From NCBI GenBank assembly GCA_945872355.1, contig CAMBZU010000006.1:1-64000 (forward strand): a stretch of 64,000 bases of DNA. The letters run 5' to 3'. The position numbers and the translations under genes are program-made. The notes beneath the pieces were generated by a model. The model was not told the origin of the DNA and searched no databases. It saw nothing but the letters and a program-made list of their open reading frames with translations. The first letter of the stretch is position 1. Every line of letters starts with the position of its first letter. The DNA is from Chitinophaga pinensis (lineage in GTDB: Bacteria > Bacteroidota > Bacteroidia > UBA4408). Below are positions 46,999 to 58,392 of the stretch, piece by piece.

Positions 46999-49900
46999 GT
47001 GAGACCTTTAAAAAGTATAAATATAATATTGTTTTGTATAGTTGTACCAATGCTAGCCATAGTTTTTGGTGCTGCAACTGTTATAAAACCAATACACCGC
47101 TTTGCAAAGGCTCCAATACCGCCAGCAGATACTACCAAAAAAGAAAAACCAAGATTTCCTGGCACCGACAATAATTACGACCCTACTGATATTGACCCCA
47201 ATCAAACCTTACAATTAAAAGATCCTATTAATTTAAAAACTGATATTGAATACGATTTCCAAACTGGAAATTATGAATTTGATCAGAAGATGGGTGCTGT
47301 GAATTACAGAAATCCATCTTACATGACTTTCAAGGAATACATGGATTATGACATGGAAAAGCAGATTGACAATTACTGGAAACAACGTCATGAAGCCGAG
47401 AAAGTGAATGCCAGCAAGGGTTTGATTCCGAAAATCATGATTAACAACGAAACATTCGACCGTATTTTTGGTGGCAATACCGTTGATATCAGACCTCAAG
47501 GGGCAGCAGAGTTAATATTTGGTGTTAATACTTCGAGAACCCAAAACCCGGCCATAGCTGAAAATCAAAGAAAAATAAGCACTTTCGATTTCAATCAAAA
47601 AATACAAATTAACCTTTTAGGTAAAATTGGCGATAAGTTAAAAGTGACCACCAACTACAACACCGAAGCTGCTTTCGATTTCGAAAATCAAATGAAATTG
47701 GAATATACTGGCTATGAAGATGAAATTCTACAAAAAATTGAAGCAGGTAATGTTAACTTGCCATTAACAGGCTCGCTCATTACTGGTAGCCAAAGTTTAT
47801 TTGGCTTAAAGGCACAAATGAAATTTGGCAAAACAAATGTAACTACAGTATTTTCAGAACAAAGAGGAAAAAAGCAGGAAGTAAATGTGCAAGGAGGTGC
47901 GCAAATCCAAAGGTTTGAAGTAAATGGTGATAATTACGAAGCCAACCGTCATTATTTCTTATCACAATATTTTAGAGAAAGCTATGATACTGCTATGGCT
48001 AATTTGCCATTAATAGCTTCAAATATTAACATCACCAAAATAGAAGTATGGGTAACAAATTTAAGTGGAGCAGTTGATAATACCAGAAACATAATTGCAT
48101 ATACCGATTTAGGGGAATCAAGAAGAACAAGTGATCCAAGTAATCCGGCCAACCAAAATAAAACTTGGTATGCCGATCAATTTATTGACCCTCCAGTTGG
48201 CGCAAATTCAGGCCCATATCCATCTAATCAAGGCTCAAACAATTTATACACAAAGCTAACCACACCTGGTGGTTTCGATAGTATAAGAAGTATTTTTCAA
48301 GCATCAAGCATTTTATCAGTCTACAATTCAGGTGCTGACCCCGCTTTTTCTCCAGTTAGAGATTATGAAATTCTTGAAAATTCAAAACGACTGTTACCTA
48401 CCGAATACACCTTTAACCCGCGTTTGGGCTTCATATCACTTAACCAATCATTAAACAACGGTGAGGTTTTAGCAGTAGCCTATCAATACTCCGTTGGAAG
48501 TGCTACCTATCAAGTTGGAGAGTTTTCAGTTGATGGAATTGCAGCGCCTAGAGCTTTGTTCGTTAAATTATTAAAACCATCAAATGTGCGCGTGAAACTG
48601 CCAATTTGGGATTTAATGATGAAAAATGTATACTCTATTGGTGGTTATAATATTGATGTAAAAGATTTCAAACTTGAATTGTATCATGCCAATCTGCAAA
48701 GAGGTGTTGATTTGAATTACATTCCTGAAGGCGCTGTAAACAAAAAAATATTGATTCAGGTATTAGGGATGGATAAAATCAATAATCAATCAGAAAGAAT
48801 TCCCGATGGTTATTTCGATTTTATTGACGGTTTAACCATTAACAAATCCAATGGCAGGGTTTATTTCCCTGTGATTGAACCTTTTGGAAGTTATCTAAGA
48901 GCTCAATTTGCTGCTAATGAGCAATCCATTGCCAACAAATATGTTTTTCAAGAACTTTATGACTCTACAAAAACAGCAGCCCAGCAAATTCCTTCTAAAA
49001 ATCGTTTTAAAATTAAAGGTCAATACTCTTCTGCTTCGGGCTCCGACATTTCTTTAAACGCAACCAATATTCCACAAGGCTCGGTTACAGTTACAGCAGG
49101 CGGCGCTGTGTTGCAAGAAAATATTGATTACACCATTGATTATTCATTGGGCAGGTGTAAAATAATTAATGAAGGTGTGCTGGCATCTAATCAACCAATT
49201 AAAGTGCAACTTGAAAGCCAAAGTTTATTTAACATTCAAAGAAGAAGGATGTTGGGAATGCACTTTGACCATAAGGTAAATAAAGATTTTACACTAGGTG
49301 GAACTATCATTAATTTAAGTGAACGACCATTAACCCAAAAGGTAAACATGGGCGATGAGCCAATTAATAACACGATTTGGGGACTAGATGCCAACTATAA
49401 AACAGAAGTTCCTTTTCTTACACGTTTAGTTGATAAAATTCCATTTATCGATACAAAAGAAAAATCAACAGTTACACTGCAAGGTGAATTTGCACATTTA
49501 ATTCCCGGACATAATAAAGCTGTTACAAAAGAAGGCAATTCTTATATTGATGATTTTGAAGGTAGTCAAGCATTGATTGATATTAAAGCAGTGCAAAATT
49601 GGAGTTTGGCAAGTATTCCACAAGGCCAACCCGATCTTTTTCCTGAAGCATCACTAAGCAACGATTTAAGAATTGGAATGAACCGTGCTAAATTCTCGTG
49701 GTATGTGATTGACCCATTATTTTTTAGAAGTAACAGTTTAACGCCCGACCATATTAAAAATGATTTAGTATCGCAAAGCAATCACTTTACTCGAGAAATT
49801 CTTGAAACTGAAATTTTTCCAAACAGAACACCTCAAAATTCGCAAATAACCAATTTACCAGTATTAGACCTTGCATTTTATCCCAATGAAAGAGGACCTT

Positions 49901-52900
49901 ATAATTATGATGTAAACCCTACTGCTTTTTCGGCAGGACTAAAAATAGATGGCGGCCTTGAAGCACCAAGTACAAGATGGGGCGGCATGATGCGCAAGAT
50001 TGATAATACCGATTTTGAAACTACAAATATTGAGTATATTCAGTTTTGGTTAATGGATCCCTTTAATGAAGATAACACAACGCCAAATACAACTGGTGCT
50101 TTATATATTAATTTAGGAGATGTAAGTGAAGATATTCTTAAAGACTCAAGAAAATCTTTTGAAAATGGTTTGCCAATTGGCGCAACCATTCCGGACCCTA
50201 ATTTATATGACAGTACAAAATTTGGCATTGTGCCAGTGGTGCAGCAAGTGGTGAATGCATTTGATAACAATCCCGAATCAAGAAAATTCCAAGATGTTGG
50301 TTTAGATGGGCTAGGTAACGATAATGAAAGAACATTTTATGACACTACCTATGTTTCTAAAGTTGTAAATAAATTTTCTGCCGCCAACTCGCAAGCGCCC
50401 GCAATTTTAAAAGCACAAAGTGACCCTTCTGCCGATGACTTTAAATATTTTAGAAGTAGTGCTTTTGATGCCGAGGAAGTGCCTGTTTTAGAGCGTTACA
50501 AAAACTTTAGAGGTTTAGAGGGCAACTCTTCCGTCGACCAGCCCGATGGCTATCCAATTACCTCAACTACATTGCCAAATGTGGAAGACATAAACCGTGA
50601 TAATAATCTTACCTACAACGAAGCATACTATCAATACAAAGTAAAAATTGACCCTAACAGTATGCAGGTTGGTCAAAATTATATTACTGATGTGTTGAAT
50701 GCAACAGTGCAAACAAAAAATGGTCCGCGTTCAATAAAGTGGTACCAATTTAAAGTGCCATTAAGAAGCCCCGAAAAGGTTGTTGGTGGTATTGCAGATT
50801 TTAGATCTATCCGATTCATGCGTATTTATTTAAAAGGTTTCGACCAACCTGTTGTTTGTCGATTTGGCCGTTTAGATTTAATTAGAGGCGATTGGAGAAA
50901 ATATATTTATGATTTAAGATATCCTGGAGAATATATTCAACAAGACAATCAAAGTCAAACAGAATTTGAGGTTGCAGCTGTAAATATTGAAGAAAATGGC
51001 AACAGGGTGCCTATTAATTATGTTGTACCTCCCGGAATTAAAAGGGTAATTGATCAGAGTACAACAAACTTACGTCAATTGAATGAACAATCTTTAGTGC
51101 TAAAAGTTTGTAATTTGCAGGATGGTTATAGCAAAGCTGCCTACAAAAATTTATCTATCGATGTGAGAAGATACAAGCGTTTAAAAATGTTTGTACATTT
51201 AGAAGCAAGAGGCGATGAGGCTGCATTAAAAAAAGAAGATTTACGTTTCTTTATGCGTATTGGTACCGACTTTGACCAAAATTATTATGAATACGAAATG
51301 CCTGTTACACCAACTGCTTGGGGAAATAACGACCCAAATGCAATTTGGCCTACAGATAATGATTTAGAAATTGTTTTTAAAAATCTAACCAATGCAAAAT
51401 TAGATAGAAATGTAAAGAACAAAGATGTTACAGTGCCCTACCGAATTAAAGATACTGAAAGCACTTATCCTGATAGATATATAACAGTAGTTGGAAACCC
51501 GAATTTAGCAGCTGTTAAAACCATTATGGTAGGTATAAAAAATCCCAAGAAAAGCACCCCTTCCGATGCCGATGATGGTGCGCCTAAATGTGCTGAAATG
51601 TGGGTTAATGAATTGCGATTAACTGATTTTGATGAGAAAGGTGGTTTTGCAGCAACAGCTCGAATTCAAGCTAAATTAGCTGATTTTGCAGATGTTAGTG
51701 CCTCTGGAAATTGGCGCACACAAGGGTTTGGTGGTGTAGAACAAAAAATTATGGAGCGCAGCACAGACAATATGCTTTCCTATGAGGTATCCTCTACAGT
51801 TAAACTTCAAAAATTCTTTCCAGAAGCCTATAATATTTCACTTCCAATGTATGTAGGCTTATCTGAAACTTTTATTAATCCGCAATGGAACCCATTGGAC
51901 CCAGATGTAACAATGAAGGATTACAAAGAGGTTTATCAAGTTTTTCCAGAACAAAAAGATTCAATTGTAAATATAACACGCGATTATACCAAGCGAAGAA
52001 GCATCAATTTTACCAATGTTAAAAAGAACAAAGGCAAAGGCAAGAGCAAAACCCATATTTATGATGTTGAAAATTTCTCCTTAAATTATGCCTACAGCGA
52101 AATTTACAGAACTAGTTTTTTAATTGAAGCTGATAGCACAATTAATTACAGAGGAGGCGTTGCATATAACTTTAACAACAATCCAAAAAACTTTAAACCT
52201 TTATCTAAAATTGGTTTTTTAAAAAATGATGCCTTTAAAATAATAAGTGATTTTAATTTTAATTTAATGCCTTCTCGTATTGGTGTACGCACCGATTTTG
52301 ATAGAATGTACAATGTAAATAAACCAAGAAATACAACACCAAATTCAGATATAATAATTTTACGCAACTATAATAAATCATTTACCAATACACGTAATTA
52401 TGATTTTAAATACGATTTAAGCAAGGCCATTGCTTTTGACTTTACAGCCACTACTAATGCACGTATTGATGAAGTAGCCGGCAAAAGATGGAAAGACTTT
52501 AATGGCCCTAATGATGCAGATACGGTAAAAATTATTCGCGATTCTTTAAATAGCAATCTTAAAAACTTTGGCAGGATGACCAATTATCATCAAACCTCAA
52601 ATATTAATTGGAATGTGCCTATCAATAAATTACCATTTTTAAATTGGATAACAGCAACTGCAAAGTATGCTGGAAATTATGATTGGATAGCTGCAACCCC
52701 TGCTCCTGCAAGCTTTAATTTAGGAAATACAATTTCTAACTCCAATAACAAGCAAATTAATGGTAATATAAATATGGTATCATTGTATAACCGTGTGCCC
52801 TATTTTAAAAAGGTAATTAGTGGTAAAAAAACACCCCCTAAAGCAGCAGCAAAAAAGGAAGATAAGAATAAACCAAAAACAGAAAAAGAGGAAGAAAAAG

Positions 52901-54345
52901 CACTAAAAGAAGCGCAGGATACCACTAAAAAAGACAATAAATTTGTTGAAGCTTTGGCAAGAATTGCAATGACTTTGCGCACAGGTTCTGTTTCTTATAC
53001 CGAAACACAAGGAAGTTCATTACCCGGATTTTTACCAACTGCAAGATACCTTGGCATGGCCGATAACACTGACGGCTATAAAAATGCACCCGGCACAGGC
53101 TATGTTTTTGGGCAACAAGATCCCGCATTTTTGGCAAATGCCAGGGCTAACGGTTGGATTACACAAAACCAAAATTTAAACACAAGCTTTAGTAATTCCG
53201 AAAGTAAAAATTTTACAGCAAGAGTTAATCTTGAACCTGCAAAGGATTTTAAAGTAGAATTAAATGCCACCAAATCATCTTCGTTAAATAAATCAGGAAT
53301 ATATCGCTACAACCCCAGTGATAGCCAAGCCGATGAATATGGTTTTATCACGCAAAGCCCTATGGAAACAGGAAACTACAGCGTTTCTATCATCACATGG
53401 AAAACAGCCTTTAAAAAGATTGATAAACAAACTTATGCTTCTGAAACATTTGATGCCTTAAGAGAAAACCGTAAGGGTGTATCTGAATTATTAGGTACCC
53501 AAACTGGCAATTTCTCTGAAGGTAAAGATAGTGGCGGTTTTTATAATGGCTATGGACCAACGTCGCAAGAAGTACTTATTCCTGCATTTATTGCAGCCTA
53601 TACGGGTAAAAGCATTCAAGAAACTGGAACCAATGTTTTTCCAACTATTCCATTACCAAATTGGAGAATTACTTATGATGGATTAACCAAAATAGAGAAA
53701 ATAAAAAAACATTTTAAATCATTTACTTTGAGTCATGCTTATCGCTCAACTTATAATGTGGGATCATTTACAACCAATCAATTTTACAAAGATTCATTGG
53801 GCGATGGCTTTACAGGAAGGCGCGATTTAAACGATAATTTTAGACCACAAAAAGAAATTCAAGTAGTTACTATTTCAGAGCAATTTGCGCCATTTTTACT
53901 CATCGATATGACTTGGGCAAGTAGCTTAATCACAAAAATAGAACTAAAGCGTGAACGCAACTTGTCGATGAGTTTAACCAATGCGCAGCTCACAGAAATG
54001 CGCACGAACGAGATTGTTACAGGTGTTGGTTATAGATTTAAAGATGTGGTTCCTCCGTTTGCAAAAAGATTCAAGTTTAAGGTAAAAAGCGATTTAAATT
54101 TAAGAGCGGATGTTTCCTTCAGAAGAAATCAAACATTAATTAGAAAAGTAGTGGAAAACCTTACCCAACCAACTGCAGGGCAAAATGTAATTTCTATAAA
54201 AGTTTCAGCAGATTACATCGTTAACGAAAAACTAAACATAAGAATTTTCTACGATAGAATTATTACAACACCGCTTGTAAGCACCACATTCCCTACTTCA
54301 AATACCAACAGCGGTATAAGTTTAAGATTTACTATTGCGCAGTAA
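46999..54345 (+). CDS. sprA: T9SS translocon / gliding protein SprA
   Basis: 2448 aa; DPTDIDPNQTLQLKDPINLKTDIEYDFQTGNYEF...FDRIFGGNTVDIRPQGAAELIFGVNTSRTQNPAI...; GTG start. Confidence 0.97.
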   Translation: MRPLKSINIILFCIVVPMLAIVFGAATVIKPIHRFAKAPIPPADTTKKEKPRFPGTDNNYDPTDIDPNQTLQLKDPINLKTDIEYDFQTGNYEFDQKMGAVNYRNPSYMTFKEYMDYDMEKQIDNYWKQRHEAEKVNASKGLIPKIMINNETFDRIFGGNTVDIRPQGAAELIFGVNTSRTQNPAIAENQRKISTFDFNQKIQINLLGKIGDKLKVTTNYNTEAAFDFENQMKLEYTGYEDEILQKIEAGNVNLPLTGSLITGSQSLFGLKAQMKFGKTNVTTVFSEQRGKKQEVNVQGGAQIQRFEVNGDNYEANRHYFLSQYFRESYDTAMANLPLIASNINITKIEVWVTNLSGAVDNTRNIIAYTDLGESRRTSDPSNPANQNKTWYADQFIDPPVGANSGPYPSNQGSNNLYTKLTTPGGFDSIRSIFQASSILSVYNSGADPAFSPVRDYEILENSKRLLPTEYTFNPRLGFISLNQSLNNGEVLAVAYQYSVGSATYQVGEFSVDGIAAPRALFVKLLKPSNVRVKLPIWDLMMKNVYSIGGYNIDVKDFKLELYHANLQRGVDLNYIPEGAVNKKILIQVLGMDKINNQSERIPDGYFDFIDGLTINKSNGRVYFPVIEPFGSYLRAQFAANEQSIANKYVFQELYDSTKTAAQQIPSKNRFKIKGQYSSASGSDISLNATNIPQGSVTVTAGGAVLQENIDYTIDYSLGRCKIINEGVLASNQPIKVQLESQSLFNIQRRRMLGMHFDHKVNKDFTLGGTIINLSERPLTQKVNMGDEPINNTIWGLDANYKTEVPFLTRLVDKIPFIDTKEKSTVTLQGEFAHLIPGHNKAVTKEGNSYIDDFEGSQALIDIKAVQNWSLASIPQGQPDLFPEASLSNDLRIGMNRAKFSWYVIDPLFFRSNSLTPDHIKNDLVSQSNHFTREILETEIFPNRTPQNSQITNLPVLDLAFYPNERGPYNYDVNPTAFSAGLKIDGGLEAPSTRWGGMMRKIDNTDFETTNIEYIQFWLMDPFNEDNTTPNTTGALYINLGDVSEDILKDSRKSFENGLPIGATIPDPNLYDSTKFGIVPVVQQVVNAFDNNPESRKFQDVGLDGLGNDNERTFYDTTYVSKVVNKFSAANSQAPAILKAQSDPSADDFKYFRSSAFDAEEVPVLERYKNFRGLEGNSSVDQPDGYPITSTTLPNVEDINRDNNLTYNEAYYQYKVKIDPNSMQVGQNYITDVLNATVQTKNGPRSIKWYQFKVPLRSPEKVVGGIADFRSIRFMRIYLKGFDQPVVCRFGRLDLIRGDWRKYIYDLRYPGEYIQQDNQSQTEFEVAAVNIEENGNRVPINYVVPPGIKRVIDQSTTNLRQLNEQSLVLKVCNLQDGYSKAAYKNLSIDVRRYKRLKMFVHLEARGDEAALKKEDLRFFMRIGTDFDQNYYEYEMPVTPTAWGNNDPNAIWPTDNDLEIVFKNLTNAKLDRNVKNKDVTVPYRIKDTESTYPDRYITVVGNPNLAAVKTIMVGIKNPKKSTPSDADDGAPKCAEMWVNELRLTDFDEKGGFAATARIQAKLADFADVSASGNWRTQGFGGVEQKIMERSTDNMLSYEVSSTVKLQKFFPEAYNISLPMYVGLSETFINPQWNPLDPDVTMKDYKEVYQVFPEQKDSIVNITRDYTKRRSINFTNVKKNKGKGKSKTHIYDVENFSLNYAYSEIYRTSFLIEADSTINYRGGVAYNFNNNPKNFKPLSKIGFLKNDAFKIISDFNFNLMPSRIGVRTDFDRMYNVNKPRNTTPNSDIIILRNYNKSFTNTRNYDFKYDLSKAIAFDFTATTNARIDEVAGKRWKDFNGPNDADTVKIIRDSLNSNLKNFGRMTNYHQTSNINWNVPINKLPFLNWITATAKYAGNYDWIAATPAPASFNLGNTISNSNNKQINGNINMVSLYNRVPYFKKVISGKKTPPKAAAKKEDKNKPKTEKEEEKALKEAQDTTKKDNKFVEALARIAMTLRTGSVSYTETQGSSLPGFLPTARYLGMADNTDGYKNAPGTGYVFGQQDPAFLANARANGWITQNQNLNTSFSNSESKNFTARVNLEPAKDFKVELNATKSSSLNKSGIYRYNPSDSQADEYGFITQSPMETGNYSVSIITWKTAFKKIDKQTYASETFDALRENRKGVSELLGTQTGNFSEGKDSGGFYNGYGPTSQEVLIPAFIAAYTGKSIQETGTNVFPTIPLPNWRITYDGLTKIEKIKKHFKSFTLSHAYRSTYNVGSFTTNQFYKDSLGDGFTGRRDLNDNFRPQKEIQVVTISEQFAPFLLIDMTWASSLITKIELKRERNLSMSLTNAQLTEMRTNEIVTGVGYRFKDVVPPFAKRFKFKVKSDLNLRADVSFRRNQTLIRKVVENLTQPTAGQNVISIKVSADYIVNEKLNIRIFYDRIITTPLVSTTFPTSNTNSGISLRFTIAQ

Positions 54346-55684
54346 TAGCATTGCGCTTTTTTGGTTTGCTTAAAATCATTAATGCTAAGATTAGTACAAA
54401 AATCATAAAAGCATACAATGGCTTTTGCTTTGTAAACAAGGTTAAAATATTGCCATCATTAAATCCATCTTTAAGTTTAGCAATAAGATAACTTAAAATG
54501 TTTTGATTAATGGGTGGCACCGAATATATAACAGTATGTTTAGCCAGCAACATGCACACAATACCATATCCACAAACAATCCAAAACACCGCTTTAAATT
54601 TACCAAATAAATCAGACTGAATAATTGCAAAAATAAGCAAAGTACTTACTGCAGTTAAATGTCTTGGCCCATAACTCCAGCCGCCATCCCAAGCAGCGTG
54701 AGATGAAATAAATAGCAAGGTTAGAATAAAAGGCAATAAGACCGGATGAGTTAAATAGCTTCGGATTGTTAGTTTCCAACTGAAACTTGGTTGTGTAAAA
54801 AAAAGAAACAATCCATAAACCAATACAGGAGCGTAAAAAAACAAGCCTCTATTTTCAGAAAAAAGCAGTCCGTATAATGCTTTTAATTTAGGAAAACTTA
54901 AGCCATAAGTTGATTTTGTAGCAGCATCAAAATTATCGGCAACAAATAAATACAACATGGTAAAAGGATTTCCAGTGAAGTAAAAATTATAATACAATAG
55001 GATGAGCACAGCAGGTAAAAAACCCAACATCAATTGCAAAGCATGTTGCGTAGATTTATGTTTAAACAATTCAATTACAAGCCATGCAAATACAATCCAA
55101 AGTGTTGTATATTCTGTTAAAAACCCAAGCCCGCATAACATACCAGCTGCATAATAGTTGGCTTTCTGGTATTTTACAAATGCAATCATTACCAAAGTTG
55201 CCGCTAAAGCATGCGCAAAAAATGTTCCTGCAAATACAAAAATAAAGGAGCCAAATAAAGCAACAAAAGCCTGCAAAATTAAGTCTTCGCGCTGTTTTAA
55301 GATCAAAGATTGCGCAATAAAAAACAACATAATTAAAAAAGGAATAATGCCACAAACAATGGCACCAGCGATGTAAATCGTTTTCCCATAGTAACTTCCT
55401 CCCTCAGCCTGCGTAATTCCTAAACCCTTTAAAAGGCCAAAAAAAGGAAGTGTTATAAATGTAGGCAATGGTGCTTTATCCATATAATAATGCCCATCAA
55501 TAACACTTATATCAATGGTTTTATCTTTATATTTATCTAAAACAAAATTGCCTTGTTCAAAATAAGTGGCAATAGGCAAAACCCTGGAGCATGAATTAGA
55601 GTTTTCCCAAACATCAATGTACCAAAAACTAAAAAGCAGGGTACACAATACAAATAATTTATTCTCTATGATAAAGTTTTTCAA
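54332..55684 (-). CDS. Polytopic membrane protein, glycosyltransferase-39-like
   Basis: 450 aa, many TMs; GHYYMDKAPLPTFITLPFF, SYGPRHLTAVSTLLIFAI. Confidence 0.75.
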   Translation of the reverse strand: MKNFIIENKLFVLCTLLFSFWYIDVWENSNSCSRVLPIATYFEQGNFVLDKYKDKTIDISVIDGHYYMDKAPLPTFITLPFFGLLKGLGITQAEGGSYYGKTIYIAGAIVCGIIPFLIMLFFIAQSLILKQREDLILQAFVALFGSFIFVFAGTFFAHALAATLVMIAFVKYQKANYYAAGMLCGLGFLTEYTTLWIVFAWLVIELFKHKSTQHALQLMLGFLPAVLILLYYNFYFTGNPFTMLYLFVADNFDAATKSTYGLSFPKLKALYGLLFSENRGLFFYAPVLVYGLFLFFTQPSFSWKLTIRSYLTHPVLLPFILTLLFISSHAAWDGGWSYGPRHLTAVSTLLIFAIIQSDLFGKFKAVFWIVCGYGIVCMLLAKHTVIYSVPPINQNILSYLIAKLKDGFNDGNILTLFTKQKPLYAFMIFVLILALMILSKPKKRNAITAQ

Positions 55685-55781
55685 GGTCAGCTATAGGTTT
55701 GAACAAATGTAAATTCCATTTTGATAAACACAAGCATTTATTTTTAAAAAATAAAGTTACTTTTAACGCTTTCTAAATACT

Positions 55782-56780
55782 ATGGAAAAGATACAAAAAA
55801 TTGCAGTTATAGGAGGAGGAAGTTGGGCTACAGCTATTATTAAAATGCTAAGTAACAATAGCAACGAAATATTATGGTGGATCAGAAAGCCTGAAATTGC
55901 AGATTTCATTAAAAAATACAAACACAATCCTACTTATTTAAGTGCTGTTGAAATAAATTTAGAACGTGTAGAACTTAACACCTCGCTTACCGAAGTTATT
56001 AAATTGGCCGACATCATTGTATTGGCTGTTCCCGCAGCTTTTTTGGCTGATAGTTTGAAAAAACTAACTAAAGAAGCTTTCGAAAATAAAATAATTGTGA
56101 GTGCTATTAAGGGCATTGTGCCTGAACAAAATAAAATAGTTGGGGAGTTTATACATGATAGTTTTAATGTAGATTATCAAAACATAGCTGTAATAAGCGG
56201 GCCCTGCCATGCCGAAGAAGTAGCTTTGGAAAAACTCTCCTACTTAACCATTGCATGCAGCAACACCAACAACGCACAAATCATAGCCAATCAATTAATG
56301 TGTCGTTATATTAAATGTTCTGTTTCTGATGATATTTTTGGCACTGAATACGCTGCGGTGCTTAAAAATATTTTTGCAATTGCCAGCGGTATTTGTCATG
56401 GTTTAGGCTATGGCGATAATTTTCAAGCAGTACTTGTATCTAATGCAATACAAGAGATTGATCGTTTTGTAAATGCCGTGCATCCTATCAATAGAGATAT
56501 AAAAAATTCGGCATACTTAGGCGATTTGCTTGTAACAGCTTACTCACAATTTAGCCGCAATAGAACTTTTGGAAATATGCTCGGCAAAGGCTACTCGGTA
56601 AAATCTGCCCAGTTTGAAATGAATATGATTGCCGAAGGTTATTATGCAGCAAAATGTTTACACGAAATAAATAAAAAACATCAGGTAAACATGCCTATCT
56701 CTGCCGCAGTTTACAACATTATTTACGAAAGAATTTCGCCAGTAATTGAGATGAAGTTGTTGACTGATAAGTTGAGTTAA
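55782..56780 (+). CDS. gpsA: Glycerol-3-phosphate dehydrogenase (NAD(P)+)
   Basis: KIAVIGGGSWATAIIKMLSNN, VISGPCHAEEVALEKLSYLTIA, GTEYAAVLKNIFAIASGICHGLGYGDNFQAVLVSNAIQEI. Confidence 0.95.
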   Translation: MEKIQKIAVIGGGSWATAIIKMLSNNSNEILWWIRKPEIADFIKKYKHNPTYLSAVEINLERVELNTSLTEVIKLADIIVLAVPAAFLADSLKKLTKEAFENKIIVSAIKGIVPEQNKIVGEFIHDSFNVDYQNIAVISGPCHAEEVALEKLSYLTIACSNTNNAQIIANQLMCRYIKCSVSDDIFGTEYAAVLKNIFAIASGICHGLGYGDNFQAVLVSNAIQEIDRFVNAVHPINRDIKNSAYLGDLLVTAYSQFSRNRTFGNMLGKGYSVKSAQFEMNMIAEGYYAAKCLHEINKKHQVNMPISAAVYNIIYERISPVIEMKLLTDKLS

Positions 56781-57613
56781 AAATAGGCTCTCTTGCCAAA
56801 TTTATACCTTAGGCCAATTTGAGGACTAACGCCCATTTGTGGATGAAATGCAGCAGCAAAATCTAGGTTAAATTTATTTAACTCTATTCCAAAACCTGCT
56901 GCGTTTAACGATGGATTGTTTGATAAACCTCCACGCAAATAAATTTCGTCTGCTATCCTATACTCAGCCCCAATCTTTAAGATAGGTTTGTTGGCTATGT
57001 CTTTTTCAACTTCTACAGTGGTAAAAACTTTATCAGAAAAGGTGTATTGCAATCCCATTTTAATGATAGTTGGCACACGCTCATTATTGTATTGAGCCGT
57101 TTTAGATCGTGTTGGATTATAAATATGCACGCCAACTTTTAAATTTTTAATCACTTCAACTATAAAACCTGCTTCAACAGCTAAAGTTCCTCTACTTCCA
57201 TAGTTATTATCGCCAATAAAAGTGTTCAGATAGTTTATTTGCATGCCAGCAGAAATAGCCTTGCCAAACTGGCGCGAGTAGCCTAATCCATATTTACTCT
57301 CGTTGTACAAATTTTTAAACCCTAAGCGAGTAAACGTAACACTTATTACGCCATATTTAAATGGGCTTGCCACTGCCACTGCATTCATCAATACTTTACT
57401 ATTAGGATAAACGATCTGACTAAAAACACCAACTTCCTGTTTTTTTAAATTGGCCAAGGCGGCTTGATTGTGCTGCACTGCCCAAACATCGTTAATACAA
57501 ATACTTGCATGAGCCATACCTGCACTGCGAGCACCTACAGGTAAATTATCATTGGCAGCCTTTAAAGTAAAAGCGCTTATTAATAAAAACAACAAAAGAT
57601 TTATTCTCATCAT
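56777..57613 (-). CDS. PorV/PorQ-like outer-membrane barrel protein
   Basis: Signal peptide; LPVGARSAGMAHASICINDVWAVQHNQAALANLKKQEVGVFSQ; beta-barrel ending in RYKFGKRAYF. Confidence 0.8.
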   Translation of the reverse strand: MMRINLLLFLLISAFTLKAANDNLPVGARSAGMAHASICINDVWAVQHNQAALANLKKQEVGVFSQIVYPNSKVLMNAVAVASPFKYGVISVTFTRLGFKNLYNESKYGLGYSRQFGKAISAGMQINYLNTFIGDNNYGSRGTLAVEAGFIVEVIKNLKVGVHIYNPTRSKTAQYNNERVPTIIKMGLQYTFSDKVFTTVEVEKDIANKPILKIGAEYRIADEIYLRGGLSNNPSLNAAGFGIELNKFNLDFAAAFHPQMGVSPQIGLRYKFGKRAYF

Positions 57614-57760
57614 CTATTTTGAATGGATAAATGTAGTAAAATATTAAAAAACAATGCCCCTTTTATTAAAACATGCATAATTATAATATTCCAACTTTTA
57701 TTAATTGTTTCTTTTCTAAAAAATACAAATTACATTTGGTTGTTATTTGTAGATGCAATT

Positions 57761-58348
57761 ATGCCAAATCAATTCAATCTCATCAGAAAAAACATAGAAA
57801 AACAGATTGTCATTAATGATGATGAATTCAAAATTTTTAGTAGCTTTTTGATTGAGAAAAAAATATCAAAAAGAGATTTTTTATTAAAAGAAGGCGAAGT
57901 TTGTAACTATACCGGCTTTGTAAATCAAGGCTGTTTTAGAACCTTCACAAGAGATCATGAAGGCAATGAAAATGTAACTCGTTTTGCTGTTGACGATTAT
58001 TGGATTGGTGATTTATACAGCTACCTTACCGGCGATGTTTCTCCTTATAATATTGAAGCTACAATGGACTCAACAGCGCTTTTGATACATAAAAATGATA
58101 TGGAAAAAGTGTATGAGCAAGTCCCTAAATTTGAGCGCTTTTTTAGAATAAATGTACAGCGTGGTTATATCGCGCTCGAAAGAAGATTTAGTATAGATTT
58201 AAGCAGTGATGCAAAAGAAAAATATGAAAATTTATTAAACAAAATTAATGATATAGAACTGCGTGTGGCACAAAAACATATTGCTTCTTACTTAGGTATT
58301 ACGCCTGAATCTTTAAGTAGAATAAAAAGAAAATATTATAAAAAGTAA
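57761..58348 (+). CDS. Crp/Fnr family regulator
   Basis: cNMP-binding-like ISKRDFLLKEGEVCNYTGFVNQGCFRTF, C-terminal HIASYLGITPESLSRIKRK HTH; start at MPNQFN preferred over 57623. Confidence 0.9.
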   Translation: MPNQFNLIRKNIEKQIVINDDEFKIFSSFLIEKKISKRDFLLKEGEVCNYTGFVNQGCFRTFTRDHEGNENVTRFAVDDYWIGDLYSYLTGDVSPYNIEATMDSTALLIHKNDMEKVYEQVPKFERFFRINVQRGYIALERRFSIDLSSDAKEKYENLLNKINDIELRVAQKHIASYLGITPESLSRIKRKYYKK

Positions 58349-58392
58349 CGCCTTTAATAATTAAAAGCCTCACAATTTTATTCCTTTAATGA

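Noticed and set aside
57623-57760. N-terminal extension of the Crp/Fnr ORF with a TM-like segment
   Set aside because: Family start is expected near MPNQFN at 57761; the extension is likely upstream non-coding sequence.
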